Shown here: piece after piece, positions 1 through 4,771 of the stretch
How positions within the stretch are numbered: the first letter of the stretch is position 1
How the letters are laid out: every line of letters starts with the position of its first letter
NCBI GenBank assembly: GCA_028688175.1
Contig: JAQTYS010000147.1
Location: 1 to 6,761, forward strand
Origin: Methanothrix sp.
Lineage (GTDB): Archaea > Halobacteriota > Methanosarcinia > Methanotrichales > Methanotrichaceae
Direction of reading: 5' to 3'
Length of the DNA: 6,761 nt
Program-made: the position numbers and the translations under genes
Notes under the pieces: generated by a model
Told to the model about the DNA's origin: nothing
The model's input: only the letters and a program-made list of their open reading frames with translations
Databases searched by the model: none

Positions 1-95
1 GTCACAACCTCTACATCGGCTCGCCGCAAAATGTCGATGACGCAAATTGCTTCGATCTCTTCATAGCCCTCTGCCATGGGCACCAAGATCCTCAT
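1..95 (-). CDS. DJ-1/PfpI family protein, N-terminal part (cut by window edge)
   Basis: Only the first 31 codons are present; the gene runs off the left edge. The reverse strand reads from ATG at 95 as MRILVPMAEGYEEIEA, then CVIDILRRADVEVV. This is the typical first strand-helix-strand of the DJ-1/YajL/PfpI class I glutamine-amidotransferase-like fold. The glutamate in the 'AEGxEExEA' turn corresponds to the conserved acidic residue that sits next to the nucleophilic cysteine in DJ-1 proteins; that cysteine lies further along and is outside the window. Family members act as cytoplasmic chaperones, deglycase/glyoxalase-type enzymes or proteases, and which activity applies cannot be told from this fragment. 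A GAGGAG Shine-Dalgarno (reverse complement of 107-112) lies 11 bases before the ATG. A nearby ATG at 103 is out, because it stops after three codons. The gene is divergent from the YkgJ-like gene. Confidence 0.85.
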   Translation of the reverse strand, partial: MRILVPMAEGYEEIEAICVIDILRRADVEVV

Positions 96-233
96 ATTCT
101 CATGATCTCCTCGGCAAATTATTGATCTCTATATCTTAAATCTATTACTATGCAGAAATACATCGAGAAGATCGATCGCATAGAACGCGAGCTCTCGTAA
201 TCTACATTAGGCAGCTCGTCCTCAGGGCATATC
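96..233. promoter_or_regulatory. Divergent spacer between DJ-1-like and YkgJ-like genes
   Basis: This 138-base region separates two divergent genes. An A/T-rich block at about 120-150 contains TATA-like strings: TTTAAGATATAG reading leftward, and CTTAAATC or TATTACTA reading rightward. These could serve both genes, although exact start sites cannot be assigned by eye. TGATCTC occurs twice, at 103-109 and 123-129, exactly 20 bases apart. A 16-codon open frame occupies 150-200. The weak ribosome site CAGGGC (223-228) precedes the ATG at 234 by 5 to 6 bases. No tRNA or other RNA gene was recognised. Confidence 0.4.
150..200 (+). other. 16-codon mini-ORF in frame with the downstream YkgJ-like gene
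   Basis: ATG at 150 opens MQKYIEKIDRIERELS followed by TAA at 198-200. The peptide is amphipathic and charged, as a short helix would be. It lies in the same frame as the gene starting at 234, and codons 201-233 between them contain no further stop. It could be a chance ORF, a leader peptide, or the remains of an N-terminal helix of the downstream protein cut off by a nonsense change. No good Shine-Dalgarno precedes it. If transcription begins from the TATA-like block at about 130-142, its ATG would lie at or upstream of the transcript start. Confidence 0.2.
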
Positions 234-548
234 ATGCACTGCCTGCGCTGCGGACGATGCTGCCTTCATCTGGACATTTTTATCGTCAATCCGTCATCCA
301 TTTTAGCGGACGGCAGCATCGATGCCGCTGATCAAGAGGCCATGATCATCAAGCCCGCGGGAAAGAAATGCCCTCATCTTGCTCAGCAGCTTCTTCATCC
401 GCAGGAGGGCGAAGTCTCTATTGCCGTCTGCACAATTCACCATCTGCATTGCTACCGGGGGACGCCCTGTGAGCAGTTCGAGCAGCTCGGGCCGGAGGAT
501 GCGGTCTGCGTTATGAGCCGGTACCTGCGGGATCTGGATGAGGAATGA
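234..548 (+). CDS. YkgJ-family cysteine-cluster (putative Fe-S/metal-binding) protein
   Basis: This small cytoplasmic protein (104 aa) has no signal peptide or membrane segment. It opens almost at once with the family hallmark CxxCxxCC (C3, C6, C9, C10, in CLRCGRCCL). Further cysteines follow at C46 (KCPHL), C66 (VCTIH), C73, C79 (TPCEQF) and C92. The 'CP(H/Y)L' and 'CxIHxxxCYRGTPCxxF' blocks are the usual later elements of YkgJ/UPF0153-type proteins, which are thought to bind an Fe-S cluster or zinc and mostly have no assigned reaction. Many relatives carry extra residues before the first cysteine, whereas this one begins two residues ahead of it. That makes the upstream in-frame mini-ORF noteworthy. 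A weak CAGGGC ribosome site at 223-228 supports the ATG at 234, and an in-frame TAA at 198 blocks a longer start. The gene ends 5 bases from the stop of the convergent Fe-S protein gene. The family call is firm; the function is unknown. Confidence 0.85.
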   Translation: MHCLRCGRCCLHLDIFIVNPSSILADGSIDAADQEAMIIKPAGKKCPHLAQQLLHPQEGEVSIAVCTIHHLHCYRGTPCEQFEQLGPEDAVCVMSRYLRDLDEE

Positions 549-553
549 TTAGA

Positions 554-1684
554 TTAGCTATTAACCTGGGCAATTTGGGTCGCCTCTGCTCTTTTCAGCA
601 GCATTAATTTCAATAGTCTCTGATTCTCCCTGGCCGCAGCCGGATCTGCAAGAGGAGCGACTATTTTATCCTGCCAGCTATTGTCAAAGATCAGATCCAG
701 AACATGAATAACACGGGCTCCTTGCGCGGCAAGGTTTCCATAACAGGATGCGCAATAAGTTACAAGATCATGCTCTGTATCCCTGATGATGCGCCTGGCC
801 TTTTGGGCGCTGAGATCTGGGGCAACTGCAAATGCCATACCGCCCAGACCACAGCAGTAAGTAGACTCTTTGGAATGCTCCAGCTCAACGACTTCATAGC
901 CAACGGTTCGGATTAGATTTCTAATGGTGTTTTGCAGGTCCAATTCCTGGCGAGCGGAGCATGGATCATGAACCGAGAACCGATGCAACTCTGCCTTTTC
1001 GTCTTTCATAATACCCAGCTCTTCCAGAAGGGAATAGAGAGATGTAACGCGGTAGTTGGGCAGATAGCGCTTTAAGATATGAAGGCAACAGGGACAGGCA
1101 GCAATTATCTCAGAACAATCCAGTTCCTCCATATTCGATTTCAGTCCCTCGACCACCTCAAGAAAACGCTGCTCTTCCCCGATCAGGTGTGCCGGAGCGC
1201 CGCAACAGCCCAGTATGATGCCGGTAGATGGAAGTTTTTGCTGAATATAGTCATATACATTCAGCACTAAATCAGGAGAGTATGCACAAAGGGCGCAACC
1301 AGGGAAGAAAGCCCTCTTCGTCTGCTCCTCAGCCGCATAATTATTGCAGGTCGGAAGTGCCAGCTTGAAAGCATTCGACTCATTCCAGTCTAAAGCCTCG
1401 GCTAATGGCTCATGTTGCTCTAATGGTGCCAGGCCTTCTGAAACTAGCTGGCTACGTGCTTCCAGGCACATCTCGCCGATATTCAATTTCTTGGGGCATC
1501 TCACCTCACATAGGCCACAGATGTTGCAGGAGTATGGAATCTTGGGATTAGCTTTATGAAATCCGTCTCGGAAAGACTCAGCTAATTCTCTAGGACTGGT
1601 GCAATGCTTTTTCAAAAAATCGCACTCGTCGAGGCATAGCCTGCAATCGGTGCAGTTTTCTAAGATATTTTCAAGATTGCTCAT
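554..1684 (-). CDS. HdrD/GlpC/LutA-like (Fe-S)-binding oxidoreductase subunit with two CCG domains
   Basis: This 376-aa cytoplasmic protein combines a ferredoxin-like N-terminus with two cysteine-rich CCG domains. The ferredoxin part has C11xxC14xxC17xxxC21 and C53xxC56xxC59xxxC63P, enough for two [4Fe-4S] clusters. CCG domain 1 has C130, C160-C161-G and C197xxC200. CCG domain 2 has C242, C277-C278-G and C311xxC314. Both domains therefore keep the full ligand pattern that holds the noncubane clusters in HdrB/HdrD. The order matches HdrD (HdrC-like part fused to HdrB-like part) and, more loosely, GlpC and LutA. The natural electron donor and acceptor cannot be read from the sequence. No HdrE-type cytochrome, flavin subunit or hydrogenase gene lies next to it here, so CoM-S-S-CoB reduction should not be assumed. 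The ATG at 1684 has GAGG (reverse complement of 1694-1697) 9 bases upstream. The gene lies 46 bases after the methyltransferase and may have its own promoter. Confidence 0.88.
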   Translation of the reverse strand: MSNLENILENCTDCRLCLDECDFLKKHCTSPRELAESFRDGFHKANPKIPYSCNICGLCEVRCPKKLNIGEMCLEARSQLVSEGLAPLEQHEPLAEALDWNESNAFKLALPTCNNYAAEEQTKRAFFPGCALCAYSPDLVLNVYDYIQQKLPSTGIILGCCGAPAHLIGEEQRFLEVVEGLKSNMEELDCSEIIAACPCCLHILKRYLPNYRVTSLYSLLEELGIMKDEKAELHRFSVHDPCSARQELDLQNTIRNLIRTVGYEVVELEHSKESTYCCGLGGMAFAVAPDLSAQKARRIIRDTEHDLVTYCASCYGNLAAQGARVIHVLDLIFDNSWQDKIVAPLADPAAARENQRLLKLMLLKRAEATQIAQVNS

Positions 1685-1720
1685 ATTTTACCGCCTCATT
1701 TTATTTCACTTGACACTACA

Positions 1721-1728
1721 GAATATAA
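1721..1728 (-). promoter_or_regulatory. Possible TATA box for the Fe-S protein gene
   Basis: The reverse strand reads TTATATTC in the short gap after the methyltransferase stop. A TATA box centred here would place transcription start near 1699, giving a leader of about 15 bases that still contains the GAGG ribosome site. The gene may therefore be expressed separately from the methyltransferase. This rests on position and composition only. Confidence 0.3.
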
Positions 1729-1730
1729 TG

Positions 1731-2537
1731 CTAAAGAGGCTTTCTTATCCAGAAGATGCCACTGGGATGAAAGAGAAAATATCTTCCATCTTGGCACCGG
1801 CATATCTCTTTCAGAGTCTGAATTATCTGATTATATTGTGTCTGGTCGAGTCCTTCTATATTGGATTCCAGGAAGAAACTCAAGATTCTCCTTCCCGTGT
1901 CAGTTCCTGCTATGCAATCCGTCACATCAATATCAGAGATCAAGATGTTAAAGTTGAACTTCAGACCCAGTTCCTTCATGATGAGTAGGATGTCATAAGA
2001 GGAAAAAATTTCCTTGTCGTCGCCCTTTACTTTCGTCAAGTAAAGGCGCCGGATCTCGTTAATTCCCAAAGGGGTCTGATGAAATATAAGAAGTATGCCC
2101 CCAGGATTTAGCATATCATAAGCTTTTCTAATTGCCATCTTCCTGTCGGGGATGTAATAGAGGCAGTGGGTCAAATGGATAAGATCAAATCCCCCTCCCA
2201 ACAAATCTTCGCTAAAAGGCTGGGCAATTATCTGGAATGAAGAAATATTGAGTTCAGACTCTTTATACTTTTTTAAAAATATATCGTTGTGAATCACATT
2301 AGGGTCCAGGGCAATATAGGAGAGGGTAGGAATCTTGCCAAGAAGCATGCGCATCAGGGTAAGGTCAAAATCTCCTGTTCCGCTGCCAATGCTTAGTATA
2401 TTTGCAGACTTTCTGCCTGCAAGAGAGGGTATAAAATCATCGGATAACCATCCTTTAATAGCCATCCATTCAGTGGAGACTTTTTTGAAGGCATTGAAAC
2501 ACTCTGCATATTCCATTTCGGTCAAAGGCTCTGCCAT
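1731..2537 (-). CDS. Histamine N-methyltransferase-like class I SAM-dependent methyltransferase
   Basis: This 268-aa soluble enzyme should transfer a methyl group from S-adenosylmethionine; its acceptor is unknown. SAM motif I is ILSIGSGTGDFDL (47-59), the post-I acidic residue is D78 (ALDP), and the motif-IV region is FDLIHLTHCLYY (117-128). The whole chain, not just the SAM core, resembles animal histamine N-methyltransferase as I recall that sequence: an N-terminal Y10...F14...STE (E23 aligning with HNMT Glu28), LYY (Y128 with Tyr147), the 'LGLKF..' strand at 190-194, D204-V-T-D-C208 (HNMT 'DISDC'), and a terminal LFxxxxxFxI strand. The HNMT substrate-contact residues Gln143 and Asn283 appear to be H124 and P258, so a different acceptor is likely. 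The ATG at 2537 follows GAGGATGG, with 7 bases between GAGG and the start. The gene begins 39 bases after the 309-aa secreted protein with no clear promoter between, so co-transcription is likely. Five 60-base rows average about 38% G+C, against about 55% in metG rows, which hints at transfer. Confidence 0.85.
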   Translation of the reverse strand: MAEPLTEMEYAECFNAFKKVSTEWMAIKGWLSDDFIPSLAGRKSANILSIGSGTGDFDLTLMRMLLGKIPTLSYIALDPNVIHNDIFLKKYKESELNISSFQIIAQPFSEDLLGGGFDLIHLTHCLYYIPDRKMAIRKAYDMLNPGGILLIFHQTPLGINEIRRLYLTKVKGDDKEIFSSYDILLIMKELGLKFNFNILISDIDVTDCIAGTDTGRRILSFFLESNIEGLDQTQYNQIIQTLKEICRCQDGRYFLFHPSGIFWIRKPL

Positions 2538-2576
2538 TTTCCATCCTCTTAATTCCCAGATGCCCCATCATACCCT

Positions 2577-3506
2577 TCAGAGCTCATCTCTCCCTTTGGG
2601 AACGCTCTCGGATGTGCTGTTTAGCTTCTTGACTTTTGCCAGACGGGCTTTAGTGGCCTTGATGGAGCCTGCCAGGTTAGAAGCAGCCTCCTCCGGGCTC
2701 TCACATTCATTGCAGACCTCCTTTGGATTAGCAGAGATAAGACCTGCCTCAAGGTCAATATTCATTGTAAGATAGCTGTTATTGGAATATCTATAGACCA
2801 GTTCCACCGGTCTGCTCAACGGCGAGACTGAATTGAATATCAAACCGGATCTGATGGTCTCATTTTGCACCAGCACCTTTTCAGACATGCCCTTCTTTCC
2901 ATAGCTATCATACTCTTTGCTCTCATACCTCCAGCCCCACTGGTCCTTCAATGTAAAGTTATTGGCATCAAGTACAAGCTTTTGTGTGCCGTTATTGGTT
3001 ATCGCCACATCCAATTCGATCGTCTTTCTATTGGAGTATACACTTGACCGGAGCACTCCATAATAGAGCAATGTCACATTTGCGTTGCTAATATTGACAA
3101 GCTTCGGAAAACGAATTGAAAACTGCTCTCCTCCTCTTTTATCCAAAGACAAATCTATGGTCAGGCTCTTGGCTATCGTCTCCTTGGGGACGACAAAACC
3201 AATCAACCTGCGGCCTGGCTGCAACTCTTTTATATTTTGATCACTGGTCTGAAAAACCCGGTCGTTTCCATCGGTGAGGCTATAGGTTGCATGAATCGGC
3301 TCATTATCGCTTTCGTTTAATCTAGTCAAGCGTGCGTCTACAACCAGGACGGAATATGAGTCGGAATAAGCGGTTCCGGTGAAACCGGGGTCCTTGAATG
3401 AGCCGAAGATGGTGCAGTTGACGACGCCATTGCTCATTTGCAGAGGATAATCTTGGGCGATTCCCGGTAATAGGATCATGAACAGTGCCAGAGCCAGCCA
3501 TCTCAT
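2577..3506 (-). CDS. Secreted DUF4352-like (Ig-fold) protein, paralogue B
   Basis: This 309-aa protein begins MRWLALALFMILLPGIAQ, a Sec signal peptide with cleavage expected around residues 17-19, and has no other membrane segment, so it should be exported and soluble or loosely wall-bound. The body is beta-rich. The block at 171-194 contains NNGT, NFTL and DQWGWRY, the pattern of a telokin/DUF4352-type immunoglobulin-like domain, and is followed by PLSRPVELVY (229-238). There are nine N-glycosylation sequons (N30, N64, N138, N143, N172, N183, N215, N242, N296). A C265xxC268 pair is followed by a lysine/alanine-rich helical tail (SIKATKARLAKVKK, 281-294). It aligns along its full length with the 335-aa neighbour and is clearly a tandem duplicate of it. 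The ATG at 3506 has a strong GGAGG (reverse complement of 3517-3521) 10 bases upstream, inside the loop of a 7-bp dyad. Function is unknown; a role in the cell envelope or in adhesion is only a guess. Confidence 0.8.
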   Translation of the reverse strand: MRWLALALFMILLPGIAQDYPLQMSNGVVNCTIFGSFKDPGFTGTAYSDSYSVLVVDARLTRLNESDNEPIHATYSLTDGNDRVFQTSDQNIKELQPGRRLIGFVVPKETIAKSLTIDLSLDKRGGEQFSIRFPKLVNISNANVTLLYYGVLRSSVYSNRKTIELDVAITNNGTQKLVLDANNFTLKDQWGWRYESKEYDSYGKKGMSEKVLVQNETIRSGLIFNSVSPLSRPVELVYRYSNNSYLTMNIDLEAGLISANPKEVCNECESPEEAASNLAGSIKATKARLAKVKKLNSTSESVPKGRDEL

Positions 3507-3508
3507 CT

Positions 3509-3529
3509 ATAACATACCTCCGATGTTAT
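3509..3529 (-). repeat. Perfect 7-bp inverted repeat enclosing the GGAGG ribosome site
   Basis: ATAACAT (3509-3515) and ATGTTAT (3523-3529) are perfect inverted copies around a 7-base centre, which reads CGGAGGT in the mRNA sense. In RNA the Shine-Dalgarno of the 309-aa gene would sit in the hairpin loop, two bases ahead of the ATG. The stem has six A-U pairs and one G-C pair and would be weak. As DNA, the dyad lies between a TATA-like string and the start codon, where archaeal repressors often bind. Confidence 0.5.
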
Positions 3530-3577
3530 GATATATTCTTTTGGGTGCTTTTCTTTCTGGCCTATGCTATTTATCAA
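3530..3577 (-). promoter_or_regulatory. Candidate promoter region for paralogue B
   Basis: There are two TATA-like strings on the reverse strand. GAATATATC (about 3530-3538) would start the transcript close to 3508, almost without a leader and without the GGAGG. TTGATAAATAG (3567-3577) would start it near 3545, with a leader of about 40 bases that includes the hairpin and GGAGG. The second fits the presence of a strong ribosome site better. Just upstream, a pyrimidine run CTTTCTTTT (reverse complement of 3590-3598) may end transcription from the preceding paralogue. Confidence 0.3.
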
Positions 3578-3589
3578 TCTTGGCCCATC

Positions 3590-3598
3590 AAAAGAAAG
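3590..3598 (-). terminator. Possible T-rich archaeal terminator after paralogue A
   Basis: The reverse strand reads CTTTCTTTT about 50 bases after the stop of the 335-aa gene. Archaeal RNA polymerase can terminate at such T-rich stretches without a hairpin. The interruption by C makes it modest, and some read-through into paralogue B is possible. Confidence 0.25.
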
Positions 3599-3648
3599 TA
3601 GCAGGCCCCTGGAGCAGTTAATCGCCCCCAAGAGCTGCTTGTCATGCT

Positions 3649-4656
3649 TTAGGCGGAAATGCTCGATGTGCTGTTCGAGGCGTTGCTTGATGCGGTCTCA
3701 TTTGTGTCCGGTGTCTTTTTATCCAGACTCTCCTTGGTGGCCGCGAGCCGCGCCCTGCTGGCAGCTACTTTATCCTTAATTGAGCTGATCTTAGAAGTTG
3801 TATTCTCTTTGGCTGGAGCCTGCACGGTCTCGCTTGCTGCGCTCTGATCAGCTACAGTCTGATCCGAAACAGGCGCTGCGACTGCTGGCAAAGGCTTCAC
3901 AAGAGCTGGGCTCTTTGTAGCATTGGCTCCGTAGACCACCTCATCCGAGAGGGGCACATAGTCTTGATTAAAATCTATGAGAATCTGGTCTGGCATCATA
4001 TAGTCATAAGCCAACGCGGCAGGACGGCTGAGAAGCGAGACACCGGTAAAGCCTAACTTAACACGATCCACGGTAGCATTTTGCGGACCGACTATCTCCG
4101 GATCAAAACCAAGGGTCGGACGATAGGGCCAGCCCCACTGATCCAGAAGTGTGAAGTTCTCCGGACTGACAATGAGGTCTTTTGTGCCGTTATTTTGCAT
4201 ACGGACCTGAACTACTATCCCCTGTTCATCGGAATTGATCAGCCAGTCGGTGATTCCATAATACCTTACAATTAAGTTATTGTTGCTGCCTTTGGGTGTT
4301 GCCCACCAGTTGATGTAAATGGGCGCGCCTCCCTCTGGAGTCACATTGATGAGCTTAAATAGGCAGTCGTTCTCGGTAAGGAACCATATGGTCTGTTTTC
4401 CGGAAGAGAGCTGCTTGTACAAGCCTGCCGGGTAGATATTATTATCTGCATCCACCAGTTGATATGTGGCATTCTCGGTTCCCATGAGGCCTACATCGAC
4501 CTTTAGGATTTCATGAGTGGCGTTCTCATCGTCCAATGGCGTCCTGCTGGCTCCAAAGAGCACAACAGTCGAGTTTCCATCGCTGCCCTGCAGCGGCACC
4601 GCCTGGGCCATGCCGAAGGCCAGGACCAGCAAAAGGGCTATAATAATTAATCTCAT
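3649..4656 (-). CDS. Secreted DUF4352-like (Ig-fold) protein, paralogue A
   Basis: This 335-aa protein starts with the signal peptide MRLIIIALLLVLAFGMAQA (cleavage expected after A19), followed by VPLQ. The proline, leucine and glutamine fall at residues 21-23, exactly as in the 309-aa neighbour. The Ig-like block at 155-178 has NNGT, NFTL and DQWGWPY, then LLSRPAALAY at 208-217. There are twelve N-glycosylation sequons (N28, N45, N62, N104, N156, N167, N193, N245, N285, N319, N325, N328). After the domain comes a low-complexity Ala/Pro/Val/Ser linker (about 244-287), a basic helical segment (SIKDKVAASRARLAATKESL, 292-311) that resembles the tail of the paralogue, and a Ser/Asn/Thr-rich end. 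There is no C-terminal membrane anchor. No Shine-Dalgarno precedes the ATG at 4656, but a TATA box sits about 27 bases upstream, so the mRNA is probably leaderless. It is divergent from metG. The exact role is unknown. Confidence 0.8.
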   Translation of the reverse strand: MRLIIIALLLVLAFGMAQAVPLQGSDGNSTVVLFGASRTPLDDENATHEILKVDVGLMGTENATYQLVDADNNIYPAGLYKQLSSGKQTIWFLTENDCLFKLINVTPEGGAPIYINWWATPKGSNNNLIVRYYGITDWLINSDEQGIVVQVRMQNNGTKDLIVSPENFTLLDQWGWPYRPTLGFDPEIVGPQNATVDRVKLGFTGVSLLSRPAALAYDYMMPDQILIDFNQDYVPLSDEVVYGANATKSPALVKPLPAVAAPVSDQTVADQSAASETVQAPAKENTTSKISSIKDKVAASRARLAATKESLDKKTPDTNETASSNASNSTSSISA

Positions 4657-4678
4657 CTGATTTCTCTATGCCATTTCA

Positions 4679-4688
4679 ATTATATACA
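4679..4688 (-). promoter_or_regulatory. TATA box of paralogue A, implying a leaderless transcript
   Basis: The reverse strand reads TGTATATAAT, with the A-rich AAA just upstream as a BRE-like element. Its centre is about 27 bases before the ATG at 4656, the usual archaeal distance from TATA box to transcription start. The mRNA would therefore begin at or within a base or two of the start codon, in keeping with the lack of a ribosome site. Confidence 0.5.
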
Positions 4689-4728
4689 TTTTATCCAGGA
4701 AACGGCAAGACCGCCCAGGCTGGGAAAC

Positions 4729-4736
4729 CTATATCT
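4729..4736 (+). promoter_or_regulatory. TATA box and ribosome site of metG
   Basis: CTATATCT preceded by the purine-rich GGGAAAC (BRE-like) is a reasonable archaeal promoter. Transcription would start near 4758, leaving a leader of about 14 bases that contains GGTG (4761-4764). GGTG pairs with the archaeal 16S 3' end and lies 7 bases before the TTG at 4772. A small hyphenated dyad, CCCAG-G-CTGGG (4714-4724), abuts the BRE. Confidence 0.45.
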
Positions 4737-4771
4737 GCCTGTTTCATCATAAGCAGAAGCGGTGTTCTAGA

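Noticed and set aside
554..1684. Calling this gene a true CoM-S-S-CoB heterodisulfide reductase subunit (hdrD)
   Set aside because: The cluster pattern fits, but GlpC, LutA and other CCG proteins share it, and no HdrE gene is next to it.
1731..1733. TAG stop of the methyltransferase as a possible pyrrolysine codon
   Set aside because: Read-through adds only four codons (HYIL) before another TAG, and the protein already ends at the strand expected for the HNMT fold.
1599..1988. Plus-strand open frame of 129 codons
   Set aside because: It is antisense to the start of the Fe-S gene and the end of the methyltransferase, both with clear family motifs. Its protein shows no recognisable motif.
2335..2775. 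Plus-strand open frame of 146 codons
   Set aside because: It runs antisense across the boundary of two well-supported minus-strand genes, and its product resembles no family.
3507..3648. Gap between the two paralogues as a remnant gene or small RNA
   Set aside because: I see no open frame with coding features and no RNA family. Only promoter-like, T-rich and dyad elements are visible.
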